Part shown: positions 20,425 to 28,688 of the stretch, one piece after another
Numbering within the stretch: position 1 is the stretch's first letter
How the letters are laid out: each line of letters opens with the position of its first letter
Source of the DNA: Variovorax boronicumulans
GTDB lineage: Bacteria > Pseudomonadota > Gammaproteobacteria > Burkholderiales > Burkholderiaceae_C
Length of the DNA stretch: 64,000 nt
Assembly: GCF_007677875.1 (NCBI RefSeq)
Contig: NZ_VEDO01000006.1
Span: 248,001-312,000 of the forward strand
Direction of reading: 5' to 3'
Translations under genes and position numbers: made by a program
The notes under the pieces: model-generated
Told to the model about the DNA's origin: nothing
Seen by the model: the letters and a program-made list of their open reading frames with translations, nothing else
Database searches by the model: none

Positions 20425-21807
20425 TCAGCACGGCAGGCGGATGTCCACAGCCAGGCCGCCGCCAGCACGGTTGGCCAGCCGGATCTGGCCCGCGTGGCGC
20501 TGCGCCACCCGCTGGGCGATGGCCAGGCCCAGCCCCACACCGTCGTGGCCGCTGCTGCGCGCCGGGTCGGACTGGAAGAAGGGCGCGAACACCTGGTCCA
20601 GGTGGGCGGGCGCGATGCCTGGGCCACGGTCGCGCACCGACAGCACGGCCAGGCCCGCCTGCATGTCCAGCGCCACGTCCACGCGCTCGCCGCGCGGCGT
20701 GAAACGCAGCGCATTGCGCAACACGTTCTCCAGCATGCTGGCCAGTTCGGTCGCGGCGCCGTGCAACAGCACGGGCTGATGCGGCGCCTGCCAGGCCACG
20801 GCCTTGCCGGCGGCCTCGGCCTCGTAGGTCACGTCGGCTACTGTATCGGCCACCAGCGCCGCGAGGTCCAGCGGCACCAGGGTGGGAGCGCGCGGCTCGC
20901 GCAGGCGCGCCAGTTGCAGCACCTGGCCCGTCAGGGCATCCAGCCGACCGCATTCGCGTTCGATGCGGTCCAGCTGTGCGGCCATGGCGGGGCCGCCGCG
21001 GCGCGCCAGTTCCACGGCCAGCCGCAAGCGCGTGAGCGGTGAGCGCAGCTCGTGCGAGACGTCGCGCAGCAGCATCTCCTGTGCCGCCACCAGCTCCTGC
21101 AGCCGCTGCGCGGTCGCATCGAAGTCGGCCGCGAGCGCGCCGAGCTCGTCCTGGCGCCTTGCCAGGGCCGGGGCCATGCGCACGCCGAGTTCGCCACGCG
21201 CCAGGCTGCGCAGGCCCTGCTGCACGCCCAGCACCGGCCGCATGATGTGGCGCGCCACCACCCAGCAGGCCAGGCCGCTCACGCAGACCGCGCACAGGAA
21301 CAGCAGCACCAGCACATGCGGCACGCCCAGCACCTCGTAGGCCGAAGAGTCGAAGGGCAGGAACAGTGCGAAGCGCACGCCGCCATTAGCGCTCTCGATG
21401 GCGGGCACATTCCACCAGGAATCGGGCACCGGCACGGCTGCCCGGTGCTGGGCCATGCCGCCCCCGCCTTCCCATTGCGCCACGGTCTGCGCCAGGTTGA
21501 GCTGGACCCAGTCCTGCAGGCGCACGGGCAGCCGCCGGCCCAGGAGTTCGCGGCCGGCGCGGTCGACCAGAAACACGCGCAGCGTCGGATGCAGGGTTTC
21601 GGTCTGGCGCACCCAGCGTGCGAGCGCAGCATCGCCGCCTTGGCCCGCATGGCGCGCGGCCTGCGTGAGTTGGGCGGAACTGACGCCATCCAGCGCATGC
21701 AGCCGGGCCGAGGTCACGGCCAGTGTCACGCCGATGCCGATGAGCAGGATCAGCACCAGCCCCGCCCAGAAGGACAGGAAGATGCGACGGAACAGCCGCG
21801 TGTTCAG
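20425..21807 (-). CDS. sensor histidine kinase (probable CTG start)
   Basis: OmpR-class partner kinase, 460 residues from the CTG at 21807 (443 from the GTG at 21756). Topology: an N-terminal membrane helix (FWAGLVLILLIGIGVTLAV), a periplasmic domain of about 120 residues, a second helix (HVLVLLFLCAVCVSGLACWV), HAMP, the H-box SHELRSPLTRLRLAV with the phosphorylated histidine, and ATPase N/G boxes NVLRNALRF, DRGPGIAPAHL, GVGLGLAIA. The frame upstream of GTG continues with NTRLFRRIFLSFWAG, a normal positive-inside start, and CTG overlaps the response-regulator stop (CTGA) with GAGGTG five bases before it. I therefore prefer CTG. It is probably co-transcribed with the regulator and sits opposite a TonB receptor. 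Confidence 0.92.
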   Translation of the reverse strand: MNTRLFRRIFLSFWAGLVLILLIGIGVTLAVTSARLHALDGVSSAQLTQAARHAGQGGDAALARWVRQTETLHPTLRVFLVDRAGRELLGRRLPVRLQDWVQLNLAQTVAQWEGGGGMAQHRAAVPVPDSWWNVPAIESANGGVRFALFLPFDSSAYEVLGVPHVLVLLFLCAVCVSGLACWVVARHIMRPVLGVQQGLRSLARGELGVRMAPALARRQDELGALAADFDATAQRLQELVAAQEMLLRDVSHELRSPLTRLRLAVELARRGGPAMAAQLDRIERECGRLDALTGQVLQLARLREPRAPTLVPLDLAALVADTVADVTYEAEAAGKAVAWQAPHQPVLLHGAATELASMLENVLRNALRFTPRGERVDVALDMQAGLAVLSVRDRGPGIAPAHLDQVFAPFFQSDPARSSGHDGVGLGLAIAQRVAQRHAGQIRLANRAGGGLAVDIRLPC

Positions 21808-22598
21808 GCAGGCACCTCGGCGCCATCGCGTTGCGGGCCGGCCGCATGCAGCACGTACCCCACGCCGCGCGCACTGCGCAGCACGGGCACGCCGCCGCGC
21901 ACCCCGTCCAGCCCCAGCTTGCGGCGCAGGTTGCTCACGTGCGTGTCCAGGCTGCGGTCGGCCGGCAGCAGCGCGCGGCCCAAGCCCCAGCGCGTGAGCT
22001 GGGCGCGGGAGACCGGCCGGTTCGGCGCGCGCATGAGCGCCTCCAGGATGCGCGCCTCGGCCGCGGTCAGCGCCACCGTCAACTCACCGATGGCCGCCAA
22101 CGCCCTGCCCGGCAGCAGCCGCAGCGCATCCAGGGACAGCACCGGCTCGGGCGCCGGCGCCTCGGCCGCGGGACGCAGGCCCCGCCGCAGCATGGCGAAC
22201 AGCCGCGCCCGCAGCTCGCGTGGGTTGAAGGGCTTGGGCAGGTAGTCGTCGGCACCGGCCTCCAGGCCCCTGATGCGGTCGTCCTCGGCGCCGCGCGCGC
22301 TGAGCATCAGCACGGGCACGGGCAGGGCCCGCGCACGCAGGGCGTGCAGCACGGCATAGCCGTCCAGTGTGGGCAGCATCACATCGAGCAGCACCACGTC
22401 GAAGCATGCTTGCGCCAGCCGCGCGACAGCCTCGCCACCGTCGTGCACGCAGTCCAGTTGCACGGCATCGGCCTGCAGGAACTCCTGCAGCATGCGGCAC
22501 AACTCCAGATCGTCGTCGACGAGCAGAACGCGCGGCAGCGGGTCATACGCTGCCACCGCCCCGGCAGCGCCGCGCCACACGGTTTGCAAAGAATTCAT
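21804..22598 (-). CDS. OmpR family response regulator
   Basis: 264 residues. The receiver domain (about residues 21-140) has the acidic pocket LLVDDDLE, phospho-acceptor D72 in LLDVMLPTLDGY, and LPKPF with the conserved lysine. The C-terminal winged helix (170-255) has SLDTHVSNLRRKLG and VRSARGVGYVL-type OmpR endings. ATG 22598 is preferred over an in-frame TTG at 22610. It is divergent from the TonB-dependent receptor gene, with 109 bases between. The layout recalls PfeR-PfeS controlling a ferric-enterobactin receptor in Pseudomonas, an inference from gene order only. Confidence 0.94.
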   Translation of the reverse strand: MNSLQTVWRGAAGAVAAYDPLPRVLLVDDDLELCRMLQEFLQADAVQLDCVHDGGEAVARLAQACFDVVLLDVMLPTLDGYAVLHALRARALPVPVLMLSARGAEDDRIRGLEAGADDYLPKPFNPRELRARLFAMLRRGLRPAAEAPAPEPVLSLDALRLLPGRALAAIGELTVALTAAEARILEALMRAPNRPVSRAQLTRWGLGRALLPADRSLDTHVSNLRRKLGLDGVRGGVPVLRSARGVGYVLHAAGPQRDGAEVPA

Positions 22599-22640
22599 AA
22601 GAAAGATCAACGGCAGGCTTCCGATTCCTATTATCCATGT

Positions 22641-22660
22641 TGCGAATAAATCTCATTTGC
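22641..22660. promoter_or_regulatory. candidate Fur box
   Basis: TGCGAATAAATCTCATTTGC; the reverse complement reads AATGAGATTTATTCGC, close to the AATGAGAAT-N-ATTCTCATT type Fur site. It lies between the response regulator and the TonB receptor, 48 bases before the receptor's start. Confidence 0.5.
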
Positions 22661-22707
22661 CGCATGTGTTGCTGCGGCAGGCCCCCTATCCAACGAGGAA
22701 TCCGAGC

Positions 22708-24759
22708 GTGCGAAACACCATCCGAGGCCTGGCCATGGCGCCCTGCCTTCTGTCCCTGGCGCTGTCCCCTGCCATTGCGCAGGACCAGGGCACTGCCCAG
22801 TCGCTGCAGACCGTCGTCGTCACGGCCTCGGGCCAGGCCGTGGACATCCAGGAGGCGCCGGCCAGCATCAGCGTGATCACGCGCGAAGAGATCGAGAAGA
22901 AGCCCGTCACCAGCATCGGCGAGCTGCTCTCGACCATCCCCGGCGTGACGGGCGGCACGGCCGCCACCGGCCCGCAATCGAAGATCAAGCTGCGCGGCCT
23001 GCCCGACAAGTACACGCTGATCCTGGTCGACGGCAAGCGCCAGGGCAGCTCGGCCGGTGTGAACTACCGCGACGACCTGGGCCAGCAGGACCTGGACTGG
23101 ATCACGCCCGAGATGATCGAGCGCATCGAGGTGGTGCGGGGGCCGATGTCCTCGCTGTACGGCTCGGACGCCATGGGCGGCGTGATCAACATCATCACGC
23201 GCAAGATCGGCACGCGCTGGGCGGGTTCGGTCACGGCCAATTACTCCCGGCCCAGCGATTCGGAGCGCGGCGACCGCAAGCAGACCGGCTTCAACATCAG
23301 CGGCCCGGTGTCCGACCGCATTGGCCTGCGCATCGGCGGCAACTACACCCAGCGCGATGCCGATGAGTCCACGGGCGGCTTCGCGGGCGGCTACCAATCC
23401 ACCGCCGGCGCGAAGAACCAGAGCCTCAACGCACTGCTGAACTGGCAGCTCACGCCCGACCAGATTCTGGGTTTCGAAGCCGGCCAGGGCACGCAGCGCG
23501 CCCTCGCTTCCAACGCCGTGAATGCCGATGGCGACCCGCTGGTCGGCGCCTGGGGGCTCAGCAAGCTGGTGCACACCAACCTGGGCCTGAGCCACGACGG
23601 CAAGTGGGGCGGTGTGCGCTCCAAAATCAACCTCGTGCACCACCGCTACGAGGACAAGGGCGACACCATCGGCAACAACGCGCGCGAGACCACACTGGAC
23701 GGCCGTGTCGACATGCCGCTCCGACTGCTGGGCTTCGACCAGGCGCTGACGGTGGGCATGCAATGGCGCCGCGAGGAACTGGAGAACCGCGACACCATCG
23801 GCCTGGCCCCGATCGACTACAGCGGCCAGCCGGTCGAAGGCTCGGCCCTGCGCAACAGCACCTGGGCGCTGTTCGGCGAAGACAGCATCTTCCTGCGCGA
23901 GAACCTCTCGCTGACGCTGGGCCTGCGCATGGACCGCCACAGGAAGTACGGAACCAACTGGAGCCCGCGCGCCTATGTGGTCTACCACCCGGCCGAGTCC
24001 TGGACGCTGCGTGGCGGCGTGTCGCGCGGCTTCCGTGCGCCGGGCCTCAAGGAGAACTCCGCCAGCGCGGCCACGCAGTCCGGAGGCAACGGCTGCCGCT
24101 CGCTGGCCGGGCTGGGCTGGACCAGCGCCAGCGTGAACGCCGATGGCACGCGCGGCTGCTACATGGCCGGCAACCCGAACCTCCAGCCCGAAACCAGCAT
24201 CAACCACGAGCTGGGCCTGGGCTACGAGCGGGCCGGCTGGTCGGCCGGGGCAACCTACTTCCACACCAACTTCCGCAACAAGATCGACTACCAGCCGCTG
24301 GGCTTCTTCAATGGCTACTGGTGGACGCGCATGGAAAACGCCCAGCGTGCCCGCACGCGCGGCCTGGAGGCCTACCTGAACGTGCCGCTGGCCAAGGGCC
24401 TGGACTGGAAGAACAACTTCACGCGCATGTTCGAATCCAAGAACCTGACCACGGGCGCGGCGTTGCTGGCCGTGCCCAAGCTGGTGGCCACCTCGGCGGT
24501 GAGCTGGCAGATCCGGCCGGACTGGAGCGCCGACCTCAGCGCGCGCTACACCGGCGAGGAGGTGGTGGTGACGGGCACGGCGACCACCTTCGCCAAGGCC
24601 TACACCACGGTGGACCTGGCGACCAACTACCGCCTGAACGACACCCTGACGCTGCGCGCCGGCGTCATCAACCTGGGCGACAAGCAGACCCGCGAGACCG
24701 GCGCCAACTACGACAACGGCGGGCGCATGTACTTCGTCGGCGCCACGGCACGCTTCTAG
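22708..24759 (+). CDS. TonB-dependent siderophore receptor (CirA/FepA-like)
   Basis: 683 residues from a GTG start at 22708 (GAGGA eight bases upstream), giving a signal peptide that ends ALSPAIAQ. Plug domain: TVVVTASGQAVDIQEAP, then IKLRGLPDKYTLILVDGKRQ and EVVRGPMSSLYGSDAMGGV, the classic plug end with VINIITRK. The 22-strand barrel ends in the aromatic ATARF terminus. It imports a ferric siderophore across the outer membrane using TonB. The adjacent Fur-like box and two-component system fit iron and ligand control. The specific siderophore is unknown. Its TAG stop shares bases with the convergent sigma-factor stop (CTAG, 24756-24759). Confidence 0.93.
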   Translation: MRNTIRGLAMAPCLLSLALSPAIAQDQGTAQSLQTVVVTASGQAVDIQEAPASISVITREEIEKKPVTSIGELLSTIPGVTGGTAATGPQSKIKLRGLPDKYTLILVDGKRQGSSAGVNYRDDLGQQDLDWITPEMIERIEVVRGPMSSLYGSDAMGGVINIITRKIGTRWAGSVTANYSRPSDSERGDRKQTGFNISGPVSDRIGLRIGGNYTQRDADESTGGFAGGYQSTAGAKNQSLNALLNWQLTPDQILGFEAGQGTQRALASNAVNADGDPLVGAWGLSKLVHTNLGLSHDGKWGGVRSKINLVHHRYEDKGDTIGNNARETTLDGRVDMPLRLLGFDQALTVGMQWRREELENRDTIGLAPIDYSGQPVEGSALRNSTWALFGEDSIFLRENLSLTLGLRMDRHRKYGTNWSPRAYVVYHPAESWTLRGGVSRGFRAPGLKENSASAATQSGGNGCRSLAGLGWTSASVNADGTRGCYMAGNPNLQPETSINHELGLGYERAGWSAGATYFHTNFRNKIDYQPLGFFNGYWWTRMENAQRARTRGLEAYLNVPLAKGLDWKNNFTRMFESKNLTTGAALLAVPKLVATSAVSWQIRPDWSADLSARYTGEEVVVTGTATTFAKAYTTVDLATNYRLNDTLTLRAGVINLGDKQTRETGANYDNGGRMYFVGATARF

Positions 24760-26045
24760 TTCCGCGCAGCGGCCTGCGCTGCGCGCGCCAGCAGCAGCGC
24801 GCGCTCCGCGCCATTGCCGGCCAGCCCGGCGGCGCGCAGCCACTCGGCCTGGGCTTCGGCATGGCGGCCCAGCTTGTCCAGCAGATCGGCGCGGACGCTG
24901 GGCAGCCACTGGTAGCTGCGCAAGGCCCTGTCGCCCTGCAGGCGGTCCACCAGCACCAGTGCCGCGGCCGGCCCCTCGGCCATGCCGACCGCCACCGCGC
25001 GGTTGAGTTCGACCACGGGCGAGGGCGCGACCTGCGCGAGGCGGCCGTACAGCGCGGCGATGCGGGCCCAGTCGGTGTCCGCCGCCGCGGGTGCGCGCGC
25101 ATGGCAGGCGGCGATGCCGGCCTGCAGCGCGTAGAAGCCGTCGGCCCCGCCCAGCGCGGCCGCGCGCTCCAGCGCTACGAGGCCGCGGCGGATCAACAGC
25201 CGGTCCCAGCGGCCGCGGTCCTGGTGGGCCAGCAGCACAGGCCGGCCCACGGCGTCCAGCCGCGCTGCGGCGCGCGAGGCCTGCAGCTCCATGAGCGCGA
25301 TGAGGCCCCAGGCTTCCGGCTCGGCGGGCGCCAGGCCGCTCAGCATGCGGCCCAGGCGCAGCGCCTCCTGCACGAGCTCGGGCCGCATCCAGTCGTCGCC
25401 CGCGGTCGCGGTGTAGCCCTCGTTGAAGACCAGGTAGACCACCTCCAGCACCGAGGCCAGACGCTCGGCCAGCGCATCGCCCTGCGGCAGCTCGAAGGCC
25501 ACGCCGGCCTCGCCCAGCGTGCGCTTGGCGCGCACGATGCGCTGGGCGATGGTGGGCTCGGGCACCAGGAAGGCGCGCGCGATCTCCTGGGTGGACAGGC
25601 CGCCCAGCAGCTTGAGCGTGAGCGCCACACGCGCGTCGGAAGACAGCACCGGGTGGCAGGCCGTGAAGATCAGCTGCAGCAGGTCGTCGCCGATCTGGTC
25701 GGCACGCGCGGCGTCCAGCGCATCGACGAAGTCCGGAACGATCAAGGCCTCCTGTGCGTTGAGGTCATGGCCGACCTGCTCGAGCTTCTCGGCTGCGAGC
25801 TTGTCGCGGCGCAGGTGGTCCAGTGCGCGGCGCTTGGCCGTGGTCGTGAGCCAGGCGCCCGGGTTGTCGGGCACGCCATCCCGCGGCCAGTGCTCGAGCG
25901 CCGCGATCAGCGCGTCCTGCGCCAGTTCCTCGGCCACGCCGATGTCGCGCGTCATGCGCGCCACCACGGCCACGATCTTGGCGGACTCGATCCGCCAGAC
26001 CGCCGCGATCGCCTGGTGCGTCACCTCGTGCGCAGCGTCGTGCAT
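24756..26045 (-). CDS. ECF sigma factor, ECF42 type with C-terminal TPR-like extension
   Basis: 429 residues. Sigma-2 region (residues 10-80; AQDALIAALEHWPRDGVP), sigma-4 (130-180; KLLGGLSTQEIARAFLVPEPTIAQRIVRAKRTL), then about 230 residues of a helical extension with VFNEGYTATAGDD and VELNRAVAVGMAEGPAAALV, typical of ECF42. This class has no anti-sigma factor and is classically encoded with DGPF/YciI proteins, as here (two copies upstream). It starts within the VOC gene's stop (TGATG), so it is the last gene of that operon. A matching promoter motif lies within the operon (26928-26956). Confidence 0.93.
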   Translation of the reverse strand: MHDAAHEVTHQAIAAVWRIESAKIVAVVARMTRDIGVAEELAQDALIAALEHWPRDGVPDNPGAWLTTTAKRRALDHLRRDKLAAEKLEQVGHDLNAQEALIVPDFVDALDAARADQIGDDLLQLIFTACHPVLSSDARVALTLKLLGGLSTQEIARAFLVPEPTIAQRIVRAKRTLGEAGVAFELPQGDALAERLASVLEVVYLVFNEGYTATAGDDWMRPELVQEALRLGRMLSGLAPAEPEAWGLIALMELQASRAAARLDAVGRPVLLAHQDRGRWDRLLIRRGLVALERAAALGGADGFYALQAGIAACHARAPAAADTDWARIAALYGRLAQVAPSPVVELNRAVAVGMAEGPAAALVLVDRLQGDRALRSYQWLPSVRADLLDKLGRHAEAQAEWLRAAGLAGNGAERALLLARAAQAAARN

Positions 26046-26458
26046 CAGGCCTGCGGCGGTTCGCCCGACATGTGGACCAGCTCCCAGACATGGCCGTCCA
26101 GGTCGGTGAAGCCATGGGAATACATGAAGCCGTAATCCTGCGGCTCGCCGGGCACGGTGGCGCCGGCCGCGCGGGCCTTGCGCACCAGCGTGTCCACCTC
26201 CTCGCGGCCAGCGCAGGACAGGCAGACCAGCACCTCCACGCTCTGGTGCGCATCGACGATGGTCTTCTTCGTGAAGCTCTGGAAGAAGGGCTCGACCAGC
26301 AGCATGGCGAACAGGTTCTCGCCCAGCACCAGCGCGGCGCCCTGCTCGTTCGTGAACTGCGGATTGAAGTCGTAGCCCAGGCTGCGGAAGAAGGCCTGGC
26401 TGCGCGCCATGTCCTTGATCGGCAGGTTGACGAAGATCTGTGCGTGTTGCTGCGTCAT
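26045..26458 (-). CDS. VOC family (glyoxalase/bleomycin-resistance fold) protein
   Basis: 137 residues in one VOC module pair: QIFVNLPIKDMARSQAFFRS at the N-terminus and YGFMYSHGFTDLDGHVWEL at the C-terminus, where D/H/E are metal-ligand candidates. VOC proteins bind a divalent metal and act as lyases, dioxygenases or sequestering proteins; this one has no assigned substrate. It is translated between a YciI protein and the ECF42 sigma factor, overlapping the latter by one base. The ECF42 operon context suggests a stress or detoxification role. Confidence 0.9.
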   Translation of the reverse strand: MTQQHAQIFVNLPIKDMARSQAFFRSLGYDFNPQFTNEQGAALVLGENLFAMLLVEPFFQSFTKKTIVDAHQSVEVLVCLSCAGREEVDTLVRKARAAGATVPGEPQDYGFMYSHGFTDLDGHVWELVHMSGEPPQA

Positions 26459-26472
26459 GGGGTCTCCTCTGT

Positions 26473-26901
26473 TTACAGTGTTGCGATGTTCTTGAAGCGC
26501 TCGGTGGTGTCGCCCGGCGGGAAGTCGTCCATCTCGTAGAGCTGGCGCACCTCGATCTCGGCCGGCTGGCCGGCACCGACCGGATTGGGGTAGCGGCGCG
26601 CCCATTCCAGCGCTTCCTCGCGCGAGCGCACCTGGATCAGCGTGTAGCCGGCGATGAGCTCCTTGGCTTCGGCGAACGGGCCGTCGATGACGGTGCGCCG
26701 GTCGCCCTCCCCGTAGCGGATGCGCCAGCCGGCGGACTGAGGCTTGAGCCCGGCCGCATCCAGCAGCACGCCGGCGCGGGCCAGCTCCTCGTGGTAGGCG
26801 GCCATGGCCGCGTACATGGCGGCGTGCGCCGGATCGTCGGCGACGGGCTGGGTTTCGGCATCGAAGGCCGGCACGGACCGGACCAGAATCATGAAGCGCA
26901 C
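26473..26901 (-). CDS. YciI/DGPF family protein
   Basis: 142 residues from a GTG start (26901) with AGGAG six bases upstream, giving MRFMILVRSVPAFDAE, the normal YciI N-terminus. The signature RTVIDGPFAEAKELIAGYTL holds the DGPF motif, and VRSREEALEWARRYPNP the C-terminal helix. YciI-like proteins have a ferredoxin-like fold with a possible His-Asp active site; function is unknown. It belongs to the ECF42 operon and lies directly behind the proposed ECF42 promoter, so it may be the first gene switched on by that sigma factor. Confidence 0.93.
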   Translation of the reverse strand: MRFMILVRSVPAFDAETQPVADDPAHAAMYAAMAAYHEELARAGVLLDAAGLKPQSAGWRIRYGEGDRRTVIDGPFAEAKELIAGYTLIQVRSREEALEWARRYPNPVGAGQPAEIEVRQLYEMDDFPPGDTTERFKNIATL

Positions 26902-26927
26902 GGTGTTCTCCTGGTGACCATGCCTGC

Positions 26928-26956
26928 ACGACGAAACGCCGGCCCCGGAATCGACA
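26928..26956 (-). promoter_or_regulatory. probable ECF42-dependent promoter
   Basis: On the minus strand TGTCGA (26956-26951), 17-base spacer, CGTCGT (26933-26928), then 26 bases to the GTG of the second YciI gene. It resembles, as I recall it, the ECF42 target motif (TGTCGA at -35, CGTC at -10). Confidence 0.55.
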
Positions 26957-26974
26957 GACGCGTCGAAAAAAGTG

Positions 26975-27343
26975 TCAGGCTGGCCGGCCGTCGTCCCAGC
27001 AGGGCGCCAGGCCGCGCACCTCGACCGTGCACCATTCGGCCGCCGGGCATTGCGCGGCGATCTCCAGCGCCTGCTCGCGCGTGACGCCCTGCAGCAGGAA
27101 GAAGCCGCCGACCATCTCCTTGGCCTCGGCGAAGGGGCCGTCGAGCAGGCTGACCTTGCCGTTGCGTTTGTGCACGCGCGTGGCCGCATGCTCGGACGCC
27201 AGCGACTCGGCGGCCACCAGCAGGCCGCGCGCCTTGAGGTCGGCGCCGAAGCGCAGCATCTGGTCGTAGGCCGCGCGGCCTTCGGCCTCGCTGCGCGTGG
27301 CGCGCTGGCCGACGGGTTCGTGGATCAGCAGCAAGTAGGACAT
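26975..27343 (-). CDS. YciI/DGPF family protein
   Basis: 122 residues, MSYLLLIHEPVGQRATRSEA start, with KVSLLDGPFAEAKEMVGGFF containing the DGPF motif. It is a divergent paralogue of the next gene in the operon (same fold, about the same motif order). A 73-base gap with a promoter motif separates it from the following YciI gene, so it may have its own upstream promoter as well. Role unknown; association with ECF42 sigma factors is a known genomic pattern. Confidence 0.9.
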   Translation of the reverse strand: MSYLLLIHEPVGQRATRSEAEGRAAYDQMLRFGADLKARGLLVAAESLASEHAATRVHKRNGKVSLLDGPFAEAKEMVGGFFLLQGVTREQALEIAAQCPAAEWCTVEVRGLAPCWDDGRPA

Positions 27344-27475
27344 TGGGCCAGTCCGGTGCAAGACAAGCTTTGGATCATAGGAGCAGCATGGTGTCGATCC
27401 CACGGCATCGGCCCACGGTTGCCATGCGATGCGTGTGCCGGTACAGGCCGTTCGTCGTTCACGGCAGGCCTCGAT

Positions 27476-28534
27476 TCATCCATCCTGTCCGCCGTCCAGC
27501 AACAGTCCGCGTCGCGCCAACCGCTCCCGCGCCTCGACCAGTGCCTGGTGCAACTGCTTCTCCAGCTCCGCTCTCGGTGGCAGTTCGGTCCAGTACTCCG
27601 CCACCGTGATCCCGTCCTTGTGCATCTGCAGCAATTCCACCTGTTCACGGCTGGATTCGGCACACAGGATCAGGCCGATAGGCGCCTCCTCGCTGGGCTG
27701 GCGCTCGTGCTTGTCCAGCCATTGGAGATACAGCTCCATCTGGCCCTTGTGCGCCGCCTTGAAACGGCCCAGCTTGAGTTCGACGGCCACGAGGCGGCGC
27801 AGCCGACGGTGGTAGAACAGCAGGTCGAGGTAGAAGTCGTCGCCGTCGATGACCATGCGCTTCTGGCGTTCGACGAAGGCGAAACCTCGGCCCAACTCCA
27901 GGATGAAGGCTTCGAGCTGGCGCAGGATGGAGGCTTCCAGATCGGCCTCGTCATGGCCTTGGCGCAAGCCCAGGAAATCCAGGAAGTAGGGGTCTTTGAA
28001 AATCGGGCCGTGGGCAGCGTCGACATCTGCGGCCGTCGCTCCCAGCAGCGCGGCCGGCGCCTGGGCGCTGGCAATGGCGCTGCGTTCAAATACCTTGCGC
28101 TCAATCTGTCGGGCCAGCTCGCGCACACTCCAGCCTTCCCGTGCCGCCTGCACGGCATAGAACTGGCGCGCCGGTTGCGTCTTGAGGCCCACGATGGCCA
28201 CCAGATGACTCCAGCTCAATTTTGCCGACAGCGTCGACACAATCCCGACATCCGGAAAGGCCTGTGCAAACTTGAGCATGCGGCGCAGGTTGCGCCCCTC
28301 GAAGCCGCGCCCGAATTCCTGCGACAACTGCTGGCCAAGCTGGTCCAGCAGGGCCAGGCCATAACTGGCACGTTCGCCGCCCAGCACCTCGGCGTCGAGC
28401 CGCTGGCCGATGCTCCAGTACAGACGCGTCAGCTCGGCGTTCACCGCGCCGGCCAGTCGCTGGCGACTGCTGGCGATCAGCGCGCGCAGTTCAGCGTGCA
28501 GACTGGTGGACGTGGGGGCCGGCACACCGCTCAT
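27476..28534 (-). CDS. DUF1016 / YhcG-type PD-(D/E)XK nuclease-domain protein
   Basis: 352 residues. The N-terminal DUF1016_N region spans about residues 15-165 (LTRLYWSIGQRLDAEVLGGE, then LSQEFGRGFEGRNLRRMLKF). The C-terminal nuclease-like domain has DGDDFYLDLLFYHRRLRRLV followed by AVELKLG, that is D...ExK of the PD-(D/E)XK fold. ATG 28534 is chosen over 28561 because GAGGGG sits eight bases before it. The role of YhcG-like proteins is unclear; they occur patchily near mobile or defence genes. Base composition looks somewhat lower in GC than its neighbours, and nothing around it shares its function, which suggests an acquired gene. Confidence 0.9.
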   Translation of the reverse strand: MSGVPAPTSTSLHAELRALIASSRQRLAGAVNAELTRLYWSIGQRLDAEVLGGERASYGLALLDQLGQQLSQEFGRGFEGRNLRRMLKFAQAFPDVGIVSTLSAKLSWSHLVAIVGLKTQPARQFYAVQAAREGWSVRELARQIERKVFERSAIASAQAPAALLGATAADVDAAHGPIFKDPYFLDFLGLRQGHDEADLEASILRQLEAFILELGRGFAFVERQKRMVIDGDDFYLDLLFYHRRLRRLVAVELKLGRFKAAHKGQMELYLQWLDKHERQPSEEAPIGLILCAESSREQVELLQMHKDGITVAEYWTELPPRAELEKQLHQALVEARERLARRGLLLDGGQDG

Positions 28535-28688
28535 GCCGGTATCCCCTCGACGAGGCACCATCGCTGTGGCGCGCAGCCTCTCAGGACGTTGACGTTCGAG
28601 CGGATGTTCTGTTGCATGCCTACCCTCTGACCGGTTGCGGGCAGCGACATGGTACTCAGCGGCAGCGACCCCTTCGGCCGTGCCCTGG

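Noticed and set aside
28535-28561. Upstream ATG (28561) for the DUF1016 gene
   Set aside because: The ATG at 28534 has GAGGGG eight bases before it; the upstream one has no ribosome site.
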